Source: a virus
Length of the DNA: 27,857 nucleotides
IMG/VR virus record: IMGVR_UViG_3300035698_021447
Coordinates: 1 to 27,857 of that record
Reading direction: 5' to 3' (one strand)
How positions within the stretch are numbered: position 1 is the stretch's first letter; every line of letters starts with the position of its first letter. This document shows positions 21,734 to 27,857 of this stretch, piece by piece. The notes below the pieces were generated by a model that saw only the letters and a program-made list of their open reading frames with translations, was not told the DNA's origin and made no database searches. The translations under genes and the position numbers were made by a program.

Positions 21734-22743
21734 TCTTCCAATTCCTTTACCGCGTGTTCTAACCTTGCCAAGACCTCTGTGATGTCGTCTTCATCAGGAG
21801 AGTCAGTGATTTCCACTCGGGTTTTAAGAACAGCTTTCTTTCTAACAATCGGCTGAGCCACTAAGGACTCGGCTGTAAAATTAAACTGATACTTAAAAAC
21901 TCTTACGGCTTTATCACCCGGCTCAAGATCCACGTTATTAGCTATTGAGTCGAGCTTAACACCAATCTCCCATGAGATTCCTCTTACTCGTATATACGCC
22001 ATGGGTGAGAATTTCGTAATGATTTGAGTAAGAATCTGATTCATATCCTCCTCGTAAAGAGTCCATGCATACAACGAGTAACTAATATCAAGAGGAATAC
22101 CTCTTGATATGCCGAAAACTGTATCGCGTTGGTATCGTTCGCTGTCTGTAAAACCCGGTTTCCAACCAGTGTGACTGCTTCTCAAATAGTCAACTGCTTT
22201 GTGGTAGACATACCGGTTTTGATTGAAGTCATAACCAGAAGCGTGGATCGCTAATATCGGTAATCTGATCCTGTCTACTACTAGGCTTTCGTCTTTGCGA
22301 GTGTTCTCTTGTAAGATGTAAGCTACGGCTTTCTCTTGCGATGCCCAGATGATTGGAATTTGATGTGCTTGACCAGCTTCATCAATAGCCACAAGATCTC
22401 CGAACATCTTTTTCATAGCTTCATCAGTGCCTCTTAACGATTTCGCATAACGGTATACCGTGTTGCGGTTAGGAGGACTCATGCCCTGTTCGTTGATAAT
22501 GTGCCCTGTTTGCTGAGGGTCACACAGAGCAGGTTCGCCATCACCTGTTTTGCTTTGGCTTGCATCTTCTAGCCAAGAAAGATCGCGAGGAGACACGTCT
22601 CCCTTGCTGGTCAGGTGAGGTTTGTGGTCGATGGTGCCAGAGGATTTTTCTTTTAGACCATCCCGGCAGAACGTCGGAGGTTGTTCTGGGTATTCCTTGA
22701 TGTATCCGGGTTCATTACAGGGATTGAGATCTGGTTCGGTCAT
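21730..22743 (-). CDS. Tail completion / sheath terminator protein, putative T4 gp15-like
   Basis: The 337-residue protein has a polar, Pro-rich N-terminus (about 1-90). A C-terminal domain follows whose pattern fits gp15-type tail terminators: ISYSLYAWTLYEEDMNQIL (222-240), then ITKFSPMAYIRVRG and a final FKYQFNFTAESLVAQP strand pair. T4 gp15 (272 residues) caps the tail so that it can join the head. Its position just upstream of the sheath gene supports the call. AGAGG lies about 10 nt before the ATG. The family assignment is by pattern, not by search. Confidence 0.6.
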   Translation of the reverse strand: MTEPDLNPCNEPGYIKEYPEQPPTFCRDGLKEKSSGTIDHKPHLTSKGDVSPRDLSWLEDASQSKTGDGEPALCDPQQTGHIINEQGMSPPNRNTVYRYAKSLRGTDEAMKKMFGDLVAIDEAGQAHQIPIIWASQEKAVAYILQENTRKDESLVVDRIRLPILAIHASGYDFNQNRYVYHKAVDYLRSSHTGWKPGFTDSERYQRDTVFGISRGIPLDISYSLYAWTLYEEDMNQILTQIITKFSPMAYIRVRGISWEIGVKLDSIANNVDLEPGDKAVRVFKYQFNFTAESLVAQPIVRKKAVLKTRVEITDSPDEDDITEVLARLEHAVKELEE

Positions 22744-22809
22744 GGGTTTTATTCCTCTCGTTATCTATGCTTTCTGAAGGGATTCTGACTGTTATAAGAA
22801 GGTGACCAA

Positions 22810-22980
22810 ATGAAACCTTACCGAATAATCAAATCCGAACATCCACAATGCAGAAAGATCAAGCTGATAGGCAAACTTAAACCACCCAAGGTGCCCTTGT
22901 ACTTCTTTAAGAACGTGCATCCGCCTGTCAGGATGGAGTTTGTCCGCCTGCCAGATTCATCTTGTCCCCAAGATCCTTGA
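22810..22980 (+). CDS. Small basic protein encoded opposite the neck genes
   Basis: The 56-residue frame begins MKPYRIIKSEHPQCRKIK and is rich in Lys, Pro and aromatic residues. AAGGTG lies 5 nt before the ATG. It fills the 184-bp gap between two leftward genes and overlaps the 3' end of the neck gene by 53 bp. A leftward 42-codon frame in the same gap has no properly spaced SD. Function unknown; it could be spurious. Confidence 0.4.
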   Translation: MKPYRIIKSEHPQCRKIKLIGKLKPPKVPLYFFKNVHPPVRMEFVRLPDSSCPQDP

Positions 22981-23521
22981 CGCTATTGACCTTAAAGTCA
23001 GGCTCACGCTGTGTGACCTTGCCTTCTCCTGTCGTAAGCGACTCTTGGAAACGATTGCACATGACTTGAAGTCTAAGTTCCCCCCACATCTGATAGACTT
23101 CTAGGTTCCTCTGAACAACGACCCAGTTCTCTCGTTTGTGAGGAGTGTATATTCGGGCTCCAATCTTGGGAGCGTGTCCGATCAAAGAAAGGACATGCCT
23201 GTAGTTGAATTCAAACATGGTCTCCAACATCGGCGAGTCAATGCCGAACATCCCCATCATGTTCTCTGATGGTTTTGGATCGTAATACCCATAGACTGTA
23301 ATTGGGTTCTCTGACCAGATCTTGTCGCGAGCTTCCACATATAGTTCGTCGATGTTGTTCACGTTAATGAATACATCGTGATACATCATCGGCGTGCCGC
23401 CGATCTCGATCACTTCTTGGTCCCATACATTGAAGAGATCATGCTCGGGGTTCTCTGGATCAAACTGCTGTAGTGTGCCAGTGGGGTTGAACTGGCTGCC
23501 ATCTGGATTTTGTATAACCAT
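22928..23521 (-). CDS. Neck / head-tail connector protein, putative T4 gp14-like
   Basis: The 197-residue protein has a pattern that recalls T4 gp14 and relatives: EIGGTPMMYHDVFINVNNID near the start, MFGIDSPMLETMFEFN in the middle, and ARIYTPHKRENWVVVQ and MWGELRLQVMCNRFQESL near the end. gp14 joins head and tail. The order gp14-like, gp15-like, sheath, tube follows T4 order, without terminase genes between. ATG 23521 is chosen over TTG 23551; neither has a strong SD. Confidence 0.55.
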   Translation of the reverse strand: MVIQNPDGSQFNPTGTLQQFDPENPEHDLFNVWDQEVIEIGGTPMMYHDVFINVNNIDELYVEARDKIWSENPITVYGYYDPKPSENMMGMFGIDSPMLETMFEFNYRHVLSLIGHAPKIGARIYTPHKRENWVVVQRNLEVYQMWGELRLQVMCNRFQESLTTGEGKVTQREPDFKVNSVKDLGDKMNLAGGQTPS

Positions 23522-23566
23522 CTTATTGGTATGTACCCTTGGTGCCCTCAATTTGGATTGCTAAGG

Positions 23567-23574
23567 GATAAATA
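23567..23574 (+). promoter_or_regulatory. T4-late-promoter-like box GATAAATA
   Basis: GATAAATA differs from the T4 late consensus only at the first base. It lies 37 nt before the ATG of the gene at 23611, in the 89-bp divergent gap. ATTGGTAT/ATACCAAT (23525-23532 and 23572-23579) forms an inverted repeat overlapping it. Confidence 0.45.
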
Positions 23575-23590
23575 CCAATGGCTTTCCTAT

Positions 23591-23797
23591 ACAACAATAA
23601 GGAGGTTGATATGCCAGAGCGACGTGAATTGTTTGATTGGTTTTTCTCGAATGAGAAAACATTCACCGCCGATGAGGTTGAGGAACTCGTGAAGAAGATC
23701 TGTGAGTTCAACTGTGGCGCGATTGACGAGTATTTGACCAAACACGCAAACAAAGCCTTCGATGAGTGGCTCGAAGCAAAACAACAATAAGGAGGTT
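23591..23797 (+). repeat. Direct repeat carrying a ribosome binding site
   Basis: The 17-bp ACAACAATAAGGAGGTT occurs at 23591-23607 and again at 23781-23797, each time as the SD of a gene. The second copy also encodes the final Gln-Gln-stop of the gene at 23611. The first copy looks like the end of a lost gene of the same kind, suggesting duplication of a gene-plus-SD unit. Confidence 0.8.
23611..23790 (+). CDS. Small acidic helical protein of unknown function
   Basis: The 59-residue protein is nearly all helical by appearance (TADEVEELVKKICEFN, then AIDEYLTKHANKAFDEWLEA). AAGGAGG lies 5 nt before ATG 23611, so the longer frame from 23578 is rejected. A late-promoter-like box lies 37 nt upstream. 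The next gene starts 13 nt after its stop. The size and strong SD suggest high expression. Confidence 0.62.
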   Translation: MPERRELFDWFFSNEKTFTADEVEELVKKICEFNCGAIDEYLTKHANKAFDEWLEAKQQ

Positions 23798-23803
23798 ACT
23801 TCG

Positions 23804-24289
23804 ATGGAGATTATTGATGCTGCCAATCCAATTGGCGAAATCAAGATTGACGAGGCGATTGAAACCTACGTCAGTATCATGACCACAGAATGGGATAACA
23901 ACAAAGACAGTATCCCGTGGTACAAATTTTGGAAGCGGATGAGCATGGTGCGAGTCACCAGCTTCTTGCTGAAATCATTAGATGATTTGATTGCTTACGT
24001 AGATCAACTTGTCGCCTTACATGGCTCCGACAAGAAAGCAACTGTGCTTCGTGCAGTTGAGCTGATTTACGATCACATTGTCAAAGAGGCAATGCCAATT
24101 TGGCTAAAGCCATTTGCTGGAAGAATCAAATCAATCATTATCCTAGATGTGCTTTCGCCAGCCGTCGACTGGATTGTGGACAAATACCGTAATGGCGTAT
24201 GGCGTCAACCGGATGGAGCAGAGATTGCTGCCCAGTGGCAATTGAAAGCCCAAATGATGGGCGTCCCCGGTGGCCACATGCCTAAGTAG
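23804..24289 (+). CDS. Phage protein of unknown function
   Basis: The 161-residue protein is mostly helical. Two moderately hydrophobic segments (around VRVTSFLLKSLDDLIAYVDQ and IKSIIILDVLSPAVDWIV) could be amphipathic or membrane-associated, and the end is Gly/Met/Pro-rich. No motif names it. AAGGAGG lies 8 nt before ATG 23804. It is the last gene before a strong terminator. Confidence 0.6.
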   Translation: MEIIDAANPIGEIKIDEAIETYVSIMTTEWDNNKDSIPWYKFWKRMSMVRVTSFLLKSLDDLIAYVDQLVALHGSDKKATVLRAVELIYDHIVKEAMPIWLKPFAGRIKSIIILDVLSPAVDWIVDKYRNGVWRQPDGAEIAAQWQLKAQMMGVPGGHMPK

Positions 24290-24296
24290 GCATAAG

Positions 24297-24323
24297 AAAA
24301 GCCCGGCGAAAGTCGGGCTTTTT
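24297..24323 (+). terminator. Bidirectional intrinsic terminator with GAAA loop
   Basis: AAAAGCCCGGC (24297-24307) pairs with 24312-24322 over 11 bp (one G-T pair), closing a GAAA tetraloop and followed by T-runs on both strands. It ends the rightward gene at 24289 and the leftward gene at 24326. Confidence 0.92.
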
Positions 24324-24325
24324 GT

Positions 24326-24601
24326 TTATCCTAATCCACAGAACTTCTGAAACTCATCATCTGACATTGGTTCCCCTAGCTTTGTTGGGTTGATTCCAAG
24401 AGCTTTCTTTCGTTCCATTTCCTTTCGCACGTCTTCATCAGAATAACGTGCGGTGTCTTCTGGAGACAATGGTTTTAACGTAGCGTGGTCATCACCAGTG
24501 TTAAGATCCATGCTCTGCAACTTGTACTCCGTTGGTGGAGGTACTCCATCTTTGTATGGCTCTCCATTGAGACGATCCCAAAATTGACAGAAATTATCCA
24601 T
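24326..24601 (-). CDS. Small protein of unknown function
   Basis: The 91-residue protein is polar and charged, with MDNFCQFWDRLNGEPY at the start and a LSPEDTARYSDEDVRKEMERKK helix (pattern only). AAGGA lies 6 nt before the ATG. It starts 12 nt after the stop of the endonuclease at 24614 and ends at the shared terminator. No domain recognised. Confidence 0.58.
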   Translation of the reverse strand: MDNFCQFWDRLNGEPYKDGVPPPTEYKLQSMDLNTGDDHATLKPLSPEDTARYSDEDVRKEMERKKALGINPTKLGEPMSDDEFQKFCGLG

Positions 24602-24613
24602 GTTATGTCCTTT

Positions 24614-25708
24614 TCAAGCAAAACTCCGCGTAACATTCTCAAAAATGTTTAGGCGTGCTTGCTTCGTCTTGCGAAACACACTTCCTTCAATTGAAATTAG
24701 ATTCAATTTTCTTTCTCTGTATATACGTTCTTTGGCTACTCGTTTTTTGCCGTATCTTTCGCAACGTTTGTTGTTTGTTCGTTCCTCAAATCCCCATATC
24801 TCTATGAAAGTGTCGCCGATCTTGAAGTCACACCGAATCTTTCTGTCTGGGACAATCTCACAATCAACTTCATGATCAATTCCTTGTTCGTAAAGGAAGT
24901 CGTCAAACTCTACTTCATAATTGGATTTCAGAGCATGTCCATCCTTGGCAATGAGGTAAGACTCTGGGCTGACTTTGAGACCCATTCGCTCTGCCACATC
25001 CACAACGCCACCAAAATCCGCTATAGCGATACCAACACTGCCTCCCAACTCTTTTCTTAAGACAGATACAGGTGGCATCGTGTTCTTTTTACAGTAAGGT
25101 CTGATTGCGTCATCTACATTTTCCCAGATCTTCCAAAAACCTTGGGCTCGTTGAAGGGGTTGATATCCCAATTCTTTCAGTAATTCGCCATACGTGTCTC
25201 CGAGTTTGTCTATTGCTCCCAAGAGACTTGAATCAAATTTCTTTAATTCGGTTGTGGCAGGTACATGACCGAGTTGCTTGACATGTTCTTGGATGCGATC
25301 CAATACTTTGCTCTTTGACCATTTTTCTTTGACTTCATATCCAAGTTTAGATTTGTAGTATCTCCAATCTCGGGTACGGTAGATGGCTCTCATTAACTCT
25401 GCACGATTGCTTTGGATGTATTTGATGGTTGGGAATTCTCCAAGAGTTTCAAGTATAGATTGAATCTCTTGGAGAATGGTTTCTTCTGTCCAATAACCAC
25501 GAGGTTTTCTATTGTGTTCATATCCCAACTCCAAAGCAAGATCGTGATACGTAAGACCCAAGTGAGTGATAGCATTAGTGAGTCGTGATTCCTTTAACTC
25601 ATCTAATCTTTTTCTTGTGGGAAATGAATCGTCTTGTTGTGTAATTTCTGCAAGGCGATCAAGCACATCTTGTTTTGACCACTTTGTGTATGTTTTATTG
25701 AATTTCAT
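24614..25708 (-). CDS. EDxHD/Vsr-like homing endonuclease with four DNA-binding repeats
   Basis: Residues 8-249 of this 364-residue protein hold four related units of about 60 residues: W-S-K at the start, a helix, F/V-P-T in the middle, A-I-x-x-L-G, then an E-L-G-Y end. Such arrays occur in phage homing endonucleases and probably read the target. The C-terminal domain carries a Vsr/PD-(D/E)xK-type core: EVEFDDFL (265-272), His279, CDF (Asp294) and FIEIWGF (Glu303, with Trp305 in the usual Lys position), then a Lys/Arg helix and LNLISIEG. This resembles the EDxHD group typified by I-Bth0305I. AAGGAG lies near the ATG, and the start codon is in a hairpin arm. Confidence 0.8.
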   Translation of the reverse strand: MKFNKTYTKWSKQDVLDRLAEITQQDDSFPTRKRLDELKESRLTNAITHLGLTYHDLALELGYEHNRKPRGYWTEETILQEIQSILETLGEFPTIKYIQSNRAELMRAIYRTRDWRYYKSKLGYEVKEKWSKSKVLDRIQEHVKQLGHVPATTELKKFDSSLLGAIDKLGDTYGELLKELGYQPLQRAQGFWKIWENVDDAIRPYCKKNTMPPVSVLRKELGGSVGIAIADFGGVVDVAERMGLKVSPESYLIAKDGHALKSNYEVEFDDFLYEQGIDHEVDCEIVPDRKIRCDFKIGDTFIEIWGFEERTNNKRCERYGKKRVAKERIYRERKLNLISIEGSVFRKTKQARLNIFENVTRSFA

Positions 25709-25749
25709 GTTACTCTCCTTTTCTGTATTTATGATAGTAACATGAAATT
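25701..25749 (-). promoter_or_regulatory. 14-bp perfect inverted repeat over the start of the homing endonuclease gene
   Basis: AATTTCATGTTACT (25701-25714) is exactly complementary to 25736-25749, with a 21-nt loop. In leftward RNA, the 3' arm contains the ATG at 25708, and the SD AAGGAG sits at the loop edge against the stem. Transcripts from the upstream gene (25774-26166) would fold this way. A transcript starting inside the loop would lack the 5' arm. Confidence 0.75.
25726..25733 (-). promoter_or_regulatory. T4-late-promoter-like box inside the hairpin loop
   Basis: CATAAATA lies in the loop of the inverted repeat on the coding strand. Starting about 6 nt downstream would give an mRNA with the SD near its 5' end and no 5' hairpin arm. 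Confidence 0.55.
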
Positions 25750-25773
25750 ATCTTTATGTCAATTCGGTGGAAT

Positions 25774-26166
25774 TCACGAAAGTGTTAATTTTGTAGTTAT
25801 GGAGATCGTGCCCCCGCCATCGGGGATCGCGAATGCAGTTGATCCGAATCTTTCACACCACAATAATTGGGCGGTATCATCGGTTATATAATACCCGAAT
25901 ACATTCACAGACGTATTGAAAGCAAAAGTTTCTTCCGAGTACACAGCCGTACTCACGCCAGCCGTGGCAATTGTCCAGTTAGCTGATGTAAGAGTTATGG
26001 GGTCATATTCGGCATGGGTAACTTCTGTAAGATCGCCAATTACAGTTGAATCAGCGGGTACGTGATTGCTTGTGTAGAGATGCAAAACTGGTGACCCTGC
26101 ATTTTCTTTGCCAACAATATAGCTAAGCAGTATTACTTCACCAACATAAGGACATACAAGTGCCAT
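25774..26166 (-). CDS. Phage virion-type protein of unknown function
   Basis: The 130-residue protein starts MALVCPYVGEVILLSYIVG and is beta-rich after that, ending SITTKLTLS. I recall a family beginning MALVxPxVGEVxLL in many phages, usually annotated hypothetical or structural. GGGAG lies before the ATG. The region upstream (26167-26238) is AT-rich and shared with the divergent HTH gene. Confidence 0.6.
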   Translation of the reverse strand: MALVCPYVGEVILLSYIVGKENAGSPVLHLYTSNHVPADSTVIGDLTEVTHAEYDPITLTSANWTIATAGVSTAVYSEETFAFNTSVNVFGYYITDDTAQLLWCERFGSTAFAIPDGGGTISITTKLTLS

Positions 26167-26238
26167 GATTTTCTCCCTAATATTTTGGAATGGGTTAATA
26201 GTATATAGAGTGTATACCTATAACAAAGAGTGAATAAT
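26167..26238. promoter_or_regulatory. AT-rich divergent promoter region
   Basis: Between the divergent genes starting at 26166 and 26239 there are several TATA-type hexamers on both strands (TATACT leftward; TATACC and TATAAC rightward). Near-palindromes around GTATATAGAGTGTATAC could be an operator for the HTH protein. No box has convincing -35 spacing. Confidence 0.3.
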
Positions 26239-26454
26239 ATGGCTAAGCCCAAATTTATTGACACAGAAGTGATTAGAGAGATCCGATCTATGTACGGATC
26301 AAATGGTTGTACTCAGCAACAGTTAGCTAAGAGTTTTGGGTTAAGTCAATCTACTATCTGCAAGATCGTCAATAACTACATTCACAAGACGAACACCAAT
26401 ATCACAATGAGCGGAGAAGCTCAAGTCAAAGTGGGTTATAATCATGGCGATTAA
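26239..26454 (+). CDS. Small HTH protein, probable DNA-binding regulator
   Basis: The 71-residue protein has a central helix-turn-helix (about 11-45): IREIRSMYG, TQQQLAKSFGLSQSTICKIVNN, the pattern of resolvase/transposase-type or Trp-repressor-like HTH domains. The C-terminus is polar and has no second domain. ATG 26239 is preferred over GTG 26230, which falls inside the SD-like AAAGAG. It overlaps the next gene by 11 bp. It may regulate the divergent pair or its own operon. Confidence 0.65.
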   Translation: MAKPKFIDTEVIREIRSMYGSNGCTQQQLAKSFGLSQSTICKIVNNYIHKTNTNITMSGEAQVKVGYNHGD

Positions 26455-27136
26455 AGACAAAGAAGGCAAAATATACAAGCTTCGCGGGCCAAACCCTCTG
26501 ATGAAGAATCAGACAGATTGGGACAAAGCCAAACTACATCTGATCAATATGGGATGGGACGAGGAAATCGTTGAAGATGCCAGAAACCCCATCAAGAAGT
26601 TCGAAACTGATTACAATGTGATCAAAATAGAAGATGAATTGGGGTTGGTGTCAAATGAGGTAGCCAATGCCACAGCCGTAGTTCCTGCCAAAGATTTCAT
26701 TTCTGAAGTTCAAGAAACTCAAGTCCCTGTGTTAACAGAGCCTAAGCCTGTTATCCCGGTAATGCCCGAGGTTTCAAGAGAAGAAGTGCCAACTCTCAAT
26801 GTGGACGCCAAGTTAGCTAGGATGCTTCGCGACCGAGGGGCGGAATATTTCTGTGCTCCTGCCATAGGACAGAAGGTGCATGTTGACAGCCTTTACGGCA
26901 CCACCTATGAAACTACACAATATGGCGACAAGTATCTGTTTGATGCAGTGATGGTAGATCAATCGGATTTGGAATTGCAGTTCTGGTGTGTCCGTCCAGT
27001 AACGCCCAAATCTATTGTGTATCGCAAAGTGCAAGATGGAGGAGAACGATGGTGGAGGATCAAGGACGTGGAGCCTAAGACAGGTGGATATTTGGTAATT
27101 GCTGGAGTTTCGGACACTAACCCTGACTTCAGTTAG
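26444..27136 (+). CDS. Phage protein of unknown function with Pro-rich linker
   Basis: Of the 230 residues, the first 65 or so form a charged domain, and about 90-117 are a Pro/Val/Glu-rich linker (VPVLTEPKPVIPVMPEV). A C-terminal domain follows (about 120-230), beta-rich with several Trp and Tyr. No known motif is visible. The start lies inside the upstream HTH gene without a strong SD, so translational coupling is likely. Its end overlaps the convergent gene by 8 bp. Confidence 0.6.
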   Translation: MAIKDKEGKIYKLRGPNPLMKNQTDWDKAKLHLINMGWDEEIVEDARNPIKKFETDYNVIKIEDELGLVSNEVANATAVVPAKDFISEVQETQVPVLTEPKPVIPVMPEVSREEVPTLNVDAKLARMLRDRGAEYFCAPAIGQKVHVDSLYGTTYETTQYGDKYLFDAVMVDQSDLELQFWCVRPVTPKSIVYRKVQDGGERWWRIKDVEPKTGGYLVIAGVSDTNPDFS

Positions 27137-27431
27137 GCTCACCAGCGGACACGTTGATCTTGATGCCTAGACGTTCTACTTCAGAACGGTAGTCTTCTAC
27201 AGCTTTCCTGTATGCCTTCTCGTAGACGTGGGTGACAAGCTGTCCGAACTCTTTAAGATCTTGATCGGTTGCCAAAGAGGTTGCTACTCGTTCTATGATG
27301 GTGTCGAACTTTGGATAGTCTTCTTGGAGTAGTTCAATGAACCATTTCTTTAACGTAAAAGACCTCGGATTCGACATGTACTGAACGAGGCTACTTTTTT
27401 TTGGACTTCCATTTTCTTTTTCTTTTTCCAC
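27129..27431 (-). CDS. Small helical protein overlapping the end of the upstream gene
   Basis: The protein is charged and helical, with LKKWFIELLQEDYPKFD and a C-terminal AYRKAVEDYRSEVERLG helix. The chosen start, GTG 27431, has AAAGGA 7 nt upstream and gives 100 residues, overlapping the upstream gene by 41 bp. ATG 27377, after the upstream stop, has no SD. The frame is open as far as 27578, and an A8 tract near the upstream stop could join the two frames by slippage. No family recognised. Confidence 0.55.
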   Translation of the reverse strand: MEKEKENGSPKKSSLVQYMSNPRSFTLKKWFIELLQEDYPKFDTIIERVATSLATDQDLKEFGQLVTHVYEKAYRKAVEDYRSEVERLGIKINVSAGEPN

Positions 27432-27857
27432 TTTTAGTTCCTTTCTTTCCAGCGGGGTCTTCCTTGGAGGTGTCTGCTTCGCCACCAATCTCTGTTCCCA
27501 AACCACCGACTGAACCCCACCAATTGAAGCCACAACCTGTTTTTGGCTTGGTGCCATCGTAAACGGCACTCGTTTCACGCCATTGGCTTAAGTTCTTGAA
27601 ATTTTCCATTACACCCAGATTGTCTTGTTGCGATACACCGAAGGGTGACTTTTTTACAGGTGCAGTTTGTGTTGCGACAGCAGTTTGTGTTGCAGCAGGC
27701 TCCTGTATCCCAAATGCATTATTCTTCTGTGCAACAGGCTTGGCAACAGGCTTGGCAACAGGCTCCTGTATCCCAAATGCATTATTCTTCTGTGCAACAG
27801 GTTTGGTAACAGGTTTGGTAACAGGCTCCTGTGTTGCAGCAGGCTCCTGTATCCCAA
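27391..27857 (-). CDS. C-terminal part of a repeat-rich protein running off the right edge
   Basis: The frame is open from the edge to TAG at 27391, giving about 154 residues with no start in the window. The first part is Pro/Val/Ala/Lys/Gln-rich repeats containing AQKNNAFGIQEP. Then come SPFGVSQQDNLGVMENFKNLSQW, a Gly-rich stretch with FNWWGSVGGLG, and a very basic end (KRKRKWKSKKK). The in-frame ATG at 27609 follows only a weak GGGTG, so it is probably internal. A structural or DNA-associated virion protein is possible; no family is named. Confidence 0.6.
   Translation of the reverse strand, partial: GIQEPAATQEPVTKPVTKPVAQKNNAFGIQEPVAKPVAKPVAQKNNAFGIQEPAATQTAVATQTAPVKKSPFGVSQQDNLGVMENFKNLSQWRETSAVYDGTKPKTGCGFNWWGSVGGLGTEIGGEADTSKEDPAGKKGTKSGKRKRKWKSKKK
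27696..27857 (-). repeat. 63-bp-period repeats in a Pro/Lys/Gln-rich coding region
   Basis: A 43-bp stretch is identical at 27696-27738 and 27759-27801 (period 63 bp), and its first 18 bp recur at 27840-27857. Within units, shorter repeats encode PVAKPVAK or PVTKPVTK. The array continues past the window edge. Confidence 0.85.

Noticed and set aside
27654-27857. Leftward frame starting MGYRSLLQ with Leu/His/Arg repeats
   Set aside because: It is an out-of-frame reading of the Pro/Lys/Gln repeat array. The true frame is open through the array and continues to 27391.
27696-27857. CRISPR-like repeat array
   Set aside because: The repeats are in frame, encode Pro/Lys/Gln repeats and have no unique spacers.

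Overview
The window looks like part of the genome of a large tailed bacteriophage with a contractile, T4-type tail. The evidence is a tail sheath protein, four tail-tube-like proteins, gp14-like and gp15-like neck and tail-completion proteins, a gp26-like baseplate hub protein, a gp55-like late sigma factor, and many short genes with ATGA overlaps and strong Shine-Dalgarno (SD) sites. No rRNA, tRNA, CRISPR array or IS element was seen. The host cannot be read from the sequence.

Layout. 1-2.2 kb: the end of a rightward gene, a shared terminator, a His/Gly-rich protein with a coiled-coil tail, and an HNH endonuclease. 2.2-8.4 kb: a tightly packed island of alternating orientation, with five glycosyltransferase-like proteins, a SAM methyltransferase, a sulfotransferase, a P-loop NTPase and a ParB-like protein; it probably builds or decorates a glycan. 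8.3-12.4 kb, leftward: two virion-like proteins, two paralogous HNH endonucleases, small proteins and the gp26-like hub protein. 12.5-14.6 kb, rightward: five conserved phage proteins of unknown role. 14.7-15.8 kb, leftward: a glycosyltransferase with a helical-repeat tail and a small protein. 15.9-16.7 kb, rightward: the late sigma factor, then an HTH-like ORF in the same frame after a single TAG. 16.7-23.5 kb, leftward: the tail module. 23.6-24.3 kb, rightward: two small genes ending in a terminator. 24.3-27.9 kb: an EDxHD-like homing endonuclease, a virion-type protein, a small HTH protein and other unknowns, ending in a repeat-rich partial gene.

The most interesting signals concern mobile endonucleases and their control. 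The HNH gene at 10355-11020 lies between two versions of the same gene 3' end. These encode the same last ten residues but differ at seven of ten codons, always synonymously, as if the element brought a recoded replacement for the end it displaced. Its SD site lies in a perfect 16-bp inverted repeat. The endonuclease at 24614-25708 has its start codon in a perfect 14-bp inverted repeat whose loop holds a T4-late-promoter-like CATAAATA. This is the layout by which T4 is known to silence early, and permit late, translation of a homing endonuclease, and a gp55-like sigma factor is encoded in the same window.

Other candidates for recoding are a U_UUU_UUC slippery site joining the gp26-like protein to the next small gene, the single in-frame TAG after the sigma factor, and an A8 tract where two overlapping frames meet near the right edge. 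All functional calls come from motif recognition and recall of protein families, not from searches.
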